DNA of 47,878 nucleotides from Saccoglossus kowalevskii (lineage: Eukaryota > Hemichordata > Enteropneusta > Harrimaniidae), in the NCBI RefSeq assembly GCF_000003605.2, contig NW_003140214.1:1-47878 (forward strand), in the 5' to 3' direction. Positions 36,995 through 47,655 of this stretch are shown here, piece by piece. A model generated the notes under the pieces. That model did no database searches. It had not been told where the DNA came from and worked only from the letters and a program-made list of their open reading frames with translations. The stretch's first letter is position 1; every line of letters begins with the position of its first letter. A program made the translations under genes and the position numbers.

Positions 36995-37614
36995 CAACTC
37001 GACATTGCTTGATGTGTTAAGTGTTCTGGTGAAGTGAGCAACTCGACATTGCTTGAAGTGTTAAGTGTTCTGGTGAAGTGAGCAACTCGACATTGCTTGA
37101 TGTGTTAAGTGTTCTGGTGAAGTGAGCAACTCGACATTGCTTTATGTGTTAAGTGTTCTGGTGAAGTGAGCAACTCGACATTGCTTGATGTGTTAAGTGT
37201 TCTGGTGAAGTGAGCAACTCGACAATGCTTGATGTGTTAAGTGTTCTGGTGAAGTGAGCAACTCGACATTGCTTGATGTGTTAAGTGTTCTGGTGAAGTG
37301 AGCAACTCGACATTGCTTGATGTGTTATCTAGTGAAATGAGCAACTCGACATTGCTTGATGTGTTAAGTGTTCTGGTGAAGTGAGCAACTCGACATTGCT
37401 TGATGTGTTAAGTGTTCTGGTGAAGTGAGCAACTCGACAATGCTTGATGTGTTAAGTGTTCTTGTGAAGTGAGCAACTCGACATTGCTTGATGTGTTAAG
37501 TGTTCTGGTGAAGTTAGCAACTCGACATTGCTTTATGTGTTAAGTGTTCTGGTGAATTGAGCAACTCGACATTGCTTGATGTGTTAAGCGTTCTGGTGAA
37601 GTTAGCAACTCGAC
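36995..37614 (+). repeat. Duplicated block D9, copy 2
   Basis: This is copy 2 of 5125-5744. It lies 8208 bp left of the related run at 45203-45818 (GCGTTC at 37588 and 45796; short units at 37324 and 45532). The three copies spread over 40 kb show that this block has been moved or maintained along the whole array. Confidence 0.83.
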
Positions 37615-40199
37615 ATTGCTTGATGTGTTAAGTGTTCTGGTGAAGTAAGCAACTCGACATTGCTTGATGTGTTAAGTGTTCTGGTGAAGTGAGCAACTCG
37701 ACAATGCTTGATGTGTTAAGTGTTCTGGTGAAGTGGGCAACTCGAACATTGCTTGATGTGTTAAGTGTTCTGGTGAAGTTAGCAACTCGACATTGCTTGA
37801 TGTGTTAAGTGTTCTGGTAAAGTGAGCAACTCGACATTGCTTGATGTGTTAAGTGTTCTAGTGAAATGAGCAACTCGACATTGCTTGATGTGTTAAGTGT
37901 TCTGGTGAAGTGAGCAACTCAACATTGCTTTATGTGTTAAGTGTTCTGGTGAAGTGAGCAACTCGACCTTGCTTTGATGTGTTAAGTGTTCTGGTGAAGT
38001 GAGCAACTCGACAATGCTTGATGTGTTAAGTGTTCTTGTGAAGTGAGCAACTCGACATTGCTTGATGTGTTAAGTGTTCTGGTGAAGTTAGCAACTCGAC
38101 ATTGCTTTATGTGTTAAGTGTTCTGGTGAATTGAGCAACTCGACATTGCTTGATGTGTTAAGTGTTCTGGTGAAGTGAGCAACTCGACATTGCTTGATGT
38201 GTTATCTATTGAAATGAACAACTCGACATTGCTTGATGTGTTAAGTGTTCTGGTGAAGTGAGCAACTCGACATTGCTTGATGTGTTAAGTGTTCTGGTGA
38301 AGTGAGCAACTCGACATTGCTTTATGTGTTAAGTGTTCTGGTGAAGTGAGCAACTCGACATTGCTTGATGTGTTAAGCGCTCTGGTGAAGTTAACAACTC
38401 GACATTGCTTTATGTGTTAAGTGTTCTGGTGAAGTTAGCAACTCGACATTGCTTGATGTGTTAAGTGTTCTGGTGAAGTAAGCAACTCGACATTGCTTGA
38501 TGTGTTAAGTGTTCTGGTGAAGTGAGCAACACGACAATGCTTGATGTGTTAAGTGTTCTGGTGAAGTGGGCAACTCGACATTGCTTGATGTGTTAAGTGT
38601 TCTGGTGAAGTTAGCAACTCGACATTGCTTGATGTGTTAAGTGTTCTGGTGAAGTGAGCAACTCGACATTGCTTGATGTGTTAAGTGTTCTGGTGAAGTG
38701 AGCAACTCGACATTGCTTGATGTGTTAAGTGTTCTGGTGAAGTGAGCAACTCGAACATTGCTTGATGTGTTAGTAGTCTGTGAAGTGAGCAACTCGACAT
38801 TGCTTGAAGTTGTTAAGTGTTCTAGTGAAGTGAGCAACTCGACATTGCTTGATGTGTTAAGTGTTCTGGTGCAGTGAGCAACTCGACATTGATTGATGTA
38901 TTAAGTGTTCTGGTGAAGTGAGCAACTTGATAATGCTTGATGTGTTAAGTGTTCTGGTGAAGTGAGCAACTCGACATTGCTTGATGTGTTAAGTGTTCTG
39001 GTGAAGTGAGCAACACGACAATGCTTGATGTGTTAAGTGTTCTGGTGAAGTGAGCAACTCGACATTGCTTGATGTGTTAAGTGTTCTGGTGAAGGGAGCA
39101 ACTCGACATTGCTTGATGTATTAAGTGTTCTGGTGAAGTGAGCAACTCGGCATTGCTTGATGTGTTAAGTTTTCTGGTGAAGTGAGCAACTCGACATTGC
39201 TTGATGTGTTATCTAGTGAAATGAGCAACTCGACATTGCTTGATGTGTTAAGTGTTCTGGTGAAGTGAGCAACTCGACATTGCTTGATGTGTTAAGTGTT
39301 CTGGTGAAGTGAGCAACTCGACATTGCTTGATGTGTTATCTGGTGAAATGAGCAACTCGACATTGCTTGATGTGTTAAGTATTCTGGTGAAGTGAGCAAC
39401 TCGACATTGCTTGATGTGTTAAGTGTTCTGGTGAAGTGAGCAACTCGACATTGCTTGAAGTGTTAAGTGTTCTGGTGAAGTGAGCAACTCGACATTGCTT
39501 GATGTGTTAAGTGTTCTGGTGAAGTGAGCAACTCGACATTGCTTGATGTGTTAAGTGTTCTGGTGAAGTGAGCAACTCGACATTGCTTGATGTGTTAAGT
39601 GTTCTGGTGAAGTGAGCAACTTGACATTGCTTGATGTGTTAAGTGTTCTGGTGAAGTGAGCAACTCGACATTGCTTGATGTGTTAAGTGTTCTGGTGAAG
39701 TGAGCAACTCGACATTGCTTGATGTGTTAAGTGTTCTGGTGAAGTGAGCAACTCGACATTGCTTGATGTGTTAAGTGTTCTGGTGAAGTGAGCAACTCGA
39801 CAATGCTTGATGTGTTAAGTGTTCTGGTGAAGTGAGCAACTCGACATTGCTTGATGTGTTAAGTGTTCTGGTGAAGTGAGCAACTCGACATTGCTTTATG
39901 TGTTAAGTGTTCTGGTGAAGTGAGCAACTCGACATTGCTTGATGTGTTAAGTGTTCTGGTGAAGTGAGCAACTCGACATTGCTTGATGTGTTAAGTGTTC
40001 TGGTGAAGTGAGCAACTCGACATTGCTTTATGTGTTAAGTGTTCTGGTGAAGTGAGCAACTCGACATTGCTTGATGTGTTAAGTGTTCTGGTGAAGTGAA
40101 CAACTCGACATTGCTTGATGTGTTAAGTGTTCTGGTGAAGTGAGCAACTCGACAATGCTTGATGTGTTAAGTGTTCTGGTGAAGTGAGCAACTCGACAT

Positions 40200-41005
40200 T
40201 GCTTGATGTGTTATGTGTTGTGGTGAAGTTTTCAACTCGACATTGCTTGATGTGTTAAGTGTTGTGGTGAAGTGAGCAACTCGACAATGCTTGATGTGTT
40301 AAGTGTTGTGGTGAAGTGAGCAACTCGACATTGCTTGATGTGTTAAGTGTTGAGGTGAAGTGAGCAACTCGACATTGCTTGATGTGTTATCTAGTGAAGT
40401 GAGCAACTCGACATTGCTTGATGTGTTAAGTGTTCTGGTGAAGTGAGCAACTCGACATTGATTGATGTATTAAGTGTTCTGGTGAAGTGAGCAACTTGAC
40501 AATGCTTGATGTGTTAAGTGTTCTGGTGAAGTGAGCAACTCGACATTGCTTGATGTGTTAAGTGTTCTGGTGAAGTGAGCAACACGACAATGCTTGATGT
40601 GTTAAGTGTTCTGGTGAAGTGAGCAACTTGAAATTGCTTGATGTGTTAAGTGTTCTGGTGAAGTGAGCAACTCGACATTGCTTGATGTGTTATCTAGTGA
40701 AATGAGCAACTCGACATTGCTTGATGTGTTAAGTGTTCTGGTGAAGTGAGCAACTCGACATTGCTTGATGTGTTAAGTGTTCTGGTGAAGTGAGCAACTC
40801 GACATTGCTTTATGTGATAAGTGTTCTGGTGAAGTGAGCAACTCGACATTGCTTGATGTGTTAAGTTATGTGGTGAAGTGAGCAACTCGACTTTGCATTA
40901 TGTGATAAGTTTTCTGGTGAAGTGAGCAACTCGACATTGCTTGATGTGTTAAGTGTTGTGGTGAAGTGAGCAACTCGACATTGCTTGATGTGTTAAGTGT
41001 TGTGG
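40200..41005 (+). repeat. Diverged monomer island 3, split around a normal cassette A
   Basis: TTATGTGTTGTGG with GTTTTCAAC (40211), TGTTGTGG near 40260, 40305, 40965 and 41000, TGTTGAGG near 40350, GTGATAAG near 40815 and 40900, TTAAGTTATGTGG near 40865, and ACTTTGCATTATG near 40890 mark diverged units. Between about 40386 and 40760 lies a normal 303-bp cassette A, so ordinary higher-order sequence sits inside the diverged zone. Confidence 0.78.
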
Positions 41006-41639
41006 TGAAGTGAGCAACTCGACATTGCTTGATGTGTTAAGTGTTCTGGTGAAGTGAGCAACTCGACATTGCTTGATGTGTTAAGTGTTCTGGTGAAGTG
41101 AGCAACTCGACATTGCTTTATGTGTTGAGTGTTCTGGTGAAGTGAGCAACTCGACATTGCTTGATGTGTTAAGTGTTCTGGTGAAGTGAGCAACTCGACA
41201 ATGCTTGATGTGTTAAGTGTTCTGGTGAAGTGGGCAACTCGACATTGCTTGATGTGTTAAGTGTTCTGGTGAAGTGAGCAACTCGACAATGCTTGATGTG
41301 TTAAGTGTTCTGGTGAAGTGGGCAACTCGACATTGCTTGATGTGTTAAGTGTTCTGGTGAAGTTAGCAACTCGACATTGCTTGATGTGTTAAGTGTTCTG
41401 GTGAAGTGAGCAACTCGACATTGCTTGATGTGTTAAGTGTTCTGGTGAAGTGAGCAACTCGACCTTGCTTGATGTGTTAAGTGTTCTGGTGAAGTGAGCT
41501 ACTCGACAATGCTTGATGTGTTAAGTGTTCTGGTGAAGTGAGCAACTCGACATTGCTTGATGTGTTAAGTGTTCTAGTGAAGTTAGCAACTCGACATTGC
41601 TTTATGTGTTAAGTGTTCTGGTGAAGTGAGCAACTCGAC

Positions 41640-41990
41640 ATTGCTTGATGTGTTAAGTGTTGTGGTGAAGTGAGCAACTCTACAATGCTTGATGTGTTAA
41701 GTGTTCTGGTGAAGTGAGCAACTCTACATTGCTTGATGTGTTAACTGTTCTGGTGAAGTGAGCAACTCTACATTGCTTGATGTGTTATCTAGTGAAATGA
41801 GCAACTCGACATTGCTTGATGTGTTAAGTGTTCTGGTGAAGTGAGCAACTCGACATTGCTTGATGTGTTAAGTGTTCTGGTGAAGTGACGCTACTCGACA
41901 TTGCTTGATGTGTTAAGTGTTCTGGTGAAGTGAGCACTCGACATTGCTTGATGTGTTATGTAGTGAGATGAGCAACTCGACATGCTTGAT
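41640..41990 (+). repeat. Diverged monomer island 4
   Basis: TGTTGTGG (41649), three AACTCTACA monomers (near 41678, 41720 and 41766) and TTAACTGTTC (41741) repeat the variants of islands 1 and 2. A short indel-rich stretch with GTGACGCTACTCG, GAGCACTCG, TTATGTAGTGAGATG and ACATGCTTG follows at 41885-41990. Confidence 0.8.
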
Positions 41991-42948
41991 GTGTTAAGTA
42001 TTCTGGTGAAGTGAGCAACTCGACATTGCTTGATGTGTTAAGTGTTCTGGTGAAGTGAGCAACTCGACATTGCTTGAAGTGTTAAGTGTTCTGGTGAAGT
42101 GAGCAACTCGACATTGCTTGATGTGTTAAGTGTTCTGGTGAAGTGAGCAACTCGACATTGCTTGATGTATTAAGTGTTCTGGTGAAGTGAGCAACTCGAC
42201 ATTGCTTGATGTGTTAAGTATTCTGGTGAAGTGAGCAACTCGACATTGCTTGAAGTGTTAAGTGTTCTGGTGAAGTGAGCAACTCGACATTGCTTGATGT
42301 ATTAAGTGTTCTGGTGAAGTGAGCAACTCGGCATTGCTTGATGTGTTAAGTGTTCTGGTGAAGTGAGCAACTCGACATTGCTTGATGTGTTAAGTGTTCT
42401 GGTGAAGTGAGCAACTCGACAATGCTTGATGTGTTAAGTGTTCTGGTGAAGTGAGCAACTCGACATTGCTTGATGTGTTAAGTGTTCTGGTGAAGTGAGC
42501 AACTCGACATTGCTTGATGTGTTATCTAGTGAAGTGAGCAACTCGACATTGCTTGATGTGTTAAGTGTTCTGGTGAAGTGAGCAACTCGACATTGATTGA
42601 TGTATTAAGTGTTCTGGTGAAGTGAGCAACTCGACAATGCTTGATGTGTTAAGTGTTCTGGTGAAGTGAGCAACTCGACATTGCTTGATGTGTTAAGTGT
42701 TCTGGTGAAGTGAGCAACACGACAATGCTCGATGTGTTAAGTGTTCTGATGAAGTGAGCAACTCGACATTGCTTGATGTGTTAAGTGTTCTGGTGATGTG
42801 AGCAACTCGACATTGCTTGATGTGTTATCTAGTGAAATGAGCAACTCGACATTGCTTGATGTGTTAAGTGTTCTGGTGAAGTGAGCAACTCGACATTGCT
42901 TGATGTGTTAAGTGTTCTGGTGAAGTGAGCAACTCGACATTGCTTTAT

Positions 42949-43710
42949 GTGTTAAGTGTTCTGGTGAAGTGAGCAACTCGACATTGCTTGATGTGTTAAG
43001 CGTTCTGGTGAAGTTAGCAACTCGACATTGCTTTATGTGTTAAGTGTTCTGGTGAAGTTAGCAACTCGACATTGCTTGATGTGTTAAGTGTTCTGGTGAA
43101 GTAAGCAAATCGACATTGCTTGATGTGTTAAGTGTTCTGGTGAAGTGAGCAACTCGACAATGCTTGATGTGTTAAGTGTTCTGGTGAAGTGGGCAACTCG
43201 ACATTGCTTGATGTGTTAAGTGTTCTGGTGAAGTTTGCAACTCGACATTGCTTGATGTGTTAAGTGTTCTGGTGAAGTGAGCAACTCGACATTGCTTGAT
43301 GTGTTAAGTGTTCTGGTGAAGTGAGCAACTCGACATTGCTTGATGTGTTAAGTGTTCTGGTGAAGTGAGCAACTCGACATTGCTTGATGTGTTAAGTTTT
43401 CTGGTGAAGTGAGCAACTCGACATTGCTTGATGTGTTAAGTGTTCTGGTGAAGTGAGCAACTCGACATTGCTTGATGTATTAAGTGTTCTGGTGAAGTGA
43501 GCAACTCGGCATTGCTTGATGTGTTAAGTTTTCTGGTGAAGTGAGCAACTCGACATTGCTTGATGTGTTAAGTGTTCTGGTGAAGTGAGCAACTCGACAA
43601 TGCTTGATGTGTTGAGTGTTCTGGTGAAGTGAGCAACTCGACATTGCTTGATGTGTTAAGTGTTCTGGTGAAGTGAGCAACTCGACATTGCTTGATGTGT
43701 TATCTAGTGA
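42949..43710 (+). repeat. Duplicated block D6, copy 2
   Basis: This is copy 2 of the block at 25290-26051. One clear difference is GTAAGCAAATCG near 43102 for GTAAGCAACTCG. Its closing short unit is the GAAATGAG subtype, so the block is joined to different right-hand sequence from copy 1. Confidence 0.84.
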
Positions 43711-44484
43711 AATGAGCAACTCGACATTGCTTGATGTGTTAAGTGTTCTGGTGAAGTGAGCAACTCGACATTGCTTGATGTGTTAAGTGTTCTGGTGAAG
43801 TGAGCAACTCGACATTGCTTTATGTGTTAAGTGTTCTGGTGAAGTGAGCAACTCGACATTGCTTGATGTGTTAAGCGCTCTGGTGAAGTTAGCAACTCGA
43901 CATTGCTTTATGTGTTAAGTGTTCTGGTGAAGTTAGCAACTCGACACTGCTTGATGTGTTAAGTGTTCTGGTGAAGTAAGCAACTCGACATTGCTTGATG
44001 TGTTAAGTGTTCTGGTGAAGTGAGCAACACGACAATGGTTGATGTGTTAAGTGTTCTGGTGAAGTGGGCAACTCGACATTGCTTGATGTGTTAAGTGTTC
44101 TGGTGAAGTTAGCAACTCGACATTGCTTGATGTGTTAAGTGTTCTGGTGAAGTGAGCAACTCGACATTGCTTGATGTGTTAAGTGTTCTGGTGAAGTGAG
44201 CAACTCGACATTGCTTGATGTGTTAAGTGTTCTGGTGAAGTGAGCAACTCGACATTGCTTGATGTGTTAAGTGTTCTGGTGAAGTGAGCAACTCGACATT
44301 GCTTGATGTGTTAAGTGTTCTGGTGAAGTTAGCAACTCGACATTGCTTTATGTGTTAAGTGTTCTGGTGAAGTGAGCAACTCGACATTGCTTGATGTGTT
44401 ATGTGTTGTGGTGAAGTAAGCAACTCGACAATGCTTGATGTGTTAAGTGTTCTGGTGAAGTGAGCAACTCGACATTGCTTGATG

Positions 44485-45141
44485 TGTTATCTAGTGAAAT
44501 GAGCAACTCGACATTGCTTGATGTGTTAAGTGTTCTGGTGAAGTGAGCAACTCGACATTGCTTGATGTGTTAAGTGTTCTGGTGAAGTGAGCAACTCGAC
44601 AATGCTTGATGTGTTAAGTGTTCTGGTGAAGTGAGCAACTCGACATTGCTTGATGTGTTAAGTGTTCTGGTGAAGTTAGCAACTCGACATTGCTTTATGT
44701 GTTAAGTGTTCTGGTGAAGTGAGCAACTCGACATTGCTTGATGTGTTAAGCGTTCTGGTGAAGTTAGCAACTCGACATTGCTTTATGTGTTAAGTGTTCT
44801 GGTGAAGTAAGCAACTCGACATTGCTTGATGTGTTAAGTGTTCTGGTGAAGTGAGCAACTCGACAATGCGTGATGTGTTAAGTGTTCTGGTGAAGTTAGC
44901 AACTCGACATTGCTTTATGTGTTAAGTGTTCTGGTGAAGTGAGCAACTCGACATTGCTTGATGTGTTAAGCGTTCTGGTGAAGTTAGCAACTCGACATTG
45001 CTTTATGTGTTAAGTGTTCTGGTGAAGTGAGCAACTCGACATTGCTTGATGTGTTAAGTGTTCTGGTGAAGTGAGTAACTCGACATTGCTTGATGTGTTA
45101 AGTGTTCTGGTGAAGTGAGGAACTCGACATTGCTTGATGTG
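44485..45141 (+). repeat. Duplicated block D5, copy 3
   Basis: The offset from copy 2 is 13872 bp. It has AACTCGACAATG and GTTAGCAAC where copies 1 and 2 have AACTCGAAAATG and GTTAACAAC, and it keeps GAGTAACTCG and GAGGAACTCG near its right end. It is closed by a short unit reading GGTATCTAG. Confidence 0.82.
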
Positions 45142-45288
45142 GTATCTAGTGAAATGAGCAACTCGACATTGCTTGATGTGTTAAGTATTCTGGTGAAGTG
45201 AGCAACTCGACATTGCTTGATGTGTTAAGTGTTCTGGTGAAGTGAGCAACTCGACATTGCTTGAAGTGTTAAGTGTTCTGGTGAAGTG

Positions 45289-46471
45289 AGCAACTCGACA
45301 TTGCTTGATGTGTTAAGTGTTCTGGTGAAGTGAGCAACTCGACATTGCTTTATGTGTTAAGTGTTCTGGTGAAGTGAGCAACTCGACATTGCTTGATGTG
45401 TTAAGTGTTCTGGTGAAGTGAGCAACTCGACAATGCTTGATGTGTTAAGTGTTCTGGTGAAGTGAGCAACTCGACATTGCTTGATGTGTTAAGTGTTCTG
45501 GTGAAGTGAGCAACTCGACATTGCTTGATGTGTTATCTAGTGAAATGAGCAACTCGACATTGCTTGATGTGTTAAGTGTTCTGGTGAAGTGAGCAACTCG
45601 ACATTGCTTGATGTGTTAAGTGTTCTGGTGAAGTGAGCAACTCGACAATGCTTGATGTGTTAAGTGTTCTTGTGAAGTGAGCAACTCGACATTGCTTGAT
45701 GTGTTAAGTGTTCTGGTGAAGTTAGCAACTCGACATTGCTTTATGTGTTAAGTGTTCTGGTGAATTGAGCAACTCGACATTGCTTGATGTGTTAAGCGTT
45801 CTGGTGAAGTTAGCAACTCGACATTGCTTTATGTGTTAAGTGTTCTGGTGAAGTAAGCAACTCGACATTGCTTGATGTGTTAAGTGTTCTGGTGAAGTGA
45901 GCAACTCGACAATGCTTGATGTGTTAAGTGTTCTGGTGAAGTGGGCAACTCGACATTGCTTGATGTGTTAAGTGTTCTGGTGAAGTGAGCAACTCGACAA
46001 TGCTTGATGTGTTAAGTGTTCTGGTGAAGTGGGCAACTCGACATTGCTTGATGTGTTAAGTGTTCTGGTGAAGTTAGCAACTCGACATTGCTTGATGTGT
46101 TAAGTGTTCCGGTGAAGTGAGCAACTCGACATTGCTTTATGTGTTAAGTGTTCTGGTGAATTGAGCAACTCGACATTGCTTGATGTGTTAAGCGTTCTGG
46201 TGAAGTTAGCAACTCGACATTGCTTTATGTGTTAAGTGTTCTGGTGAAGTAAGCAACTCGACATTGCTTGATGTGTTAAGTGTTCTGGTGAAGTGAGCAA
46301 CTCGACAATGCTTGATGTGTTAAGTGTTCTGGTGAAGTGGGCAACTCGACATTGCTTGATGTGTTAAGTGTTCTGGTGAAGTGAGCAACTCGACAATGCT
46401 TGATGTGTTAAGTGTTCTGGTGAAGTGGGCAACTCGACATTGCTTGATGTGTTAAGTGTTCTGGTGAAGTT
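45289..46471 (+). repeat. 1183-bp higher-order unit, tandem copy 1
   Basis: The unit length is 1183 bp = 26x44 + 39, so it holds 27 monomers with exactly one short unit (at 45532). Internal markers in order are CTTTATG, ACAATG, the short unit, GTTCTTGTG, GAATTGAG, GCGTTC (45796), GTAAGC, GGGC, GGGC, GTTCCGG, GAATTGAG, GCGTTC (46192), GTAAGC, GGGC and GGGC. The two GCGTTC sub-blocks are 396 bp (nine monomers) apart, so the unit is itself partly an internal duplication. It is followed directly by a second copy. A related arrangement, with the same 396-bp spacing of GCGTTC, lies at about 12840-13720. Confidence 0.88.
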
Positions 46472-47655
46472 AGCAACTCGACATTGCTTGATGTGTTAAG
46501 TGTTCTGGTGAAGTGAGCAACTCGACATTGCTTTATGTGTTAAGTGTTCTGGTGAAGTGAGCAACTCGACATTGCTTGATGTGTTAAGTGTTCTGGTGAA
46601 GTGAGCAACTCGACAATGCTTGATGTGTTAAGTGTTCTGGTGAAGTGAGCAACTCGACATTGCTTGATGTGTTAAGTGTTCTGGTGAAGTGAGCAACTCG
46701 ACATTGCTTTATGTGTTATCTAGTGAAATGAGCAACTCGACATTGCTTGATGTGTTAAGTGTTCTGGTGAAGTGAGCAACTCGACATTGCTTGATGTGTT
46801 AAGTGTTCTGGTGAAGTGAGCAACTCGACAATGCTTGATGTGTTAAGTGTTCTTGTGAAGTGAGCAACTCGACATTGCTTGATGTGTTAAGTGTTCTGGT
46901 GAAGTTAGCAACTCGACATTGCTTTATGTGTTAAGTGTTCTGGTGAATTGAGCAACTCGACATTGCTTGATGTGTTAAGCGTTCTGGTGAAGTTAGCAAC
47001 TCGACATTGCTTTATGTGTTAAGTGTTCTGGTGAAGTAAGCAACTCGACATTTGCTTGATGTGTTAAGTGTTCTGGTGAAGTGAGCAACTCGACAATGCT
47101 TGATGTGTTAAGTGTTCTGGTGAAGTGGGCAACTCGACATTGCTTGATGTGTTAAGTGTTCTGGTGAAGTGAGCAACTCGACAATGCTTGATGTGTTAAG
47201 TGTTCTGGTGAAGTGGGCAACTCGACATTGCTTGATGTGTTAAGTGTTCTGGTGAAGTTAGCAACTCGACATTGCTTGATGTGTTAAGTGTTCCGGTGAA
47301 GTGAGCAACTCGACATTGCTTTATGTGTTAAGTGTTCTGGTGAATTGAGCAACTCGACATTGCTTGATGTGTTAAGCGTTCTGGTGAAGTTAGCAACTCG
47401 ACATTGCTTTATGTGTTAAGTGTTCTGGTGAAGTAAGCAACTCGACATTGCTTGATGTGTTAAGTGTTCTGGTGAAGTGAGCAACTCGACAATGCTTGAT
47501 GTGTTAAGTGTTCTGGTGAAGTGGGCAACTCGACATTGCTTGATGTGTTAAGTGTTCTGGTGAAGTGAGCAACTCGACAATGCTTGATGTGTTAAGTGTT
47601 CTGGTGAAGTGGGCAACTCGACATTGCTTGATGTGTTAAGTGTTCTGGTGAAGTG
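46472..47655 (+). repeat. 1183-bp higher-order unit, tandem copy 2
   Basis: This copy directly follows copy 1. GCGTTC at 46979 and 47375 repeats 45796 and 46192 at +1183. Visible differences are CTTTATG for CTTGATG just before the short unit (46710) and one extra T in ACATTTGCTTG near 47050, which makes this copy 1184 bp. After 47655 the sequence switches to a block resembling 29270-29489. Confidence 0.86.

Larger units (their letters stand above)
492..46753 (+). repeat. 39-bp short-monomer class, dispersed through the array
   Basis: About 79 monomers lack 5 bp: GTTATCTAGTG replaces GTTAAGTGTTCTGGTG, giving 39 bp. Approximate starts include 492, 1232, 1754, 1882, 2581, 2884, 4187, 4799, 5453, 5888, 6588, 7547, 7850, 8990, 9602, 10346, 11036, 11687, 12423, 12726, 13777, 14828, 15528, 15787, 16353, 19423, 19946, 20249, 21168, 21471, 22952, 23211, 24515, 26040, 26299, 27171, 28204, 30614, 31918, 32347, 32606, 34753, 35757, 36366, 37324, 39207, 40386, 40689, 42521, 42824, 43699, 44486, 45532 and 46715. 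Two subtypes exist, followed by GAAGTGAG or GAAATGAG. Minor variants are GTAATCTAG (3054, 11858, 21642), TTATTTAG (3625), TATCTAATG (19949), TATCTGGTG (39341) and TATCTATTG (38206). All share the same 5-bp loss, so they descend from one founder. They punctuate the higher-order cassettes. Confidence 0.9.
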
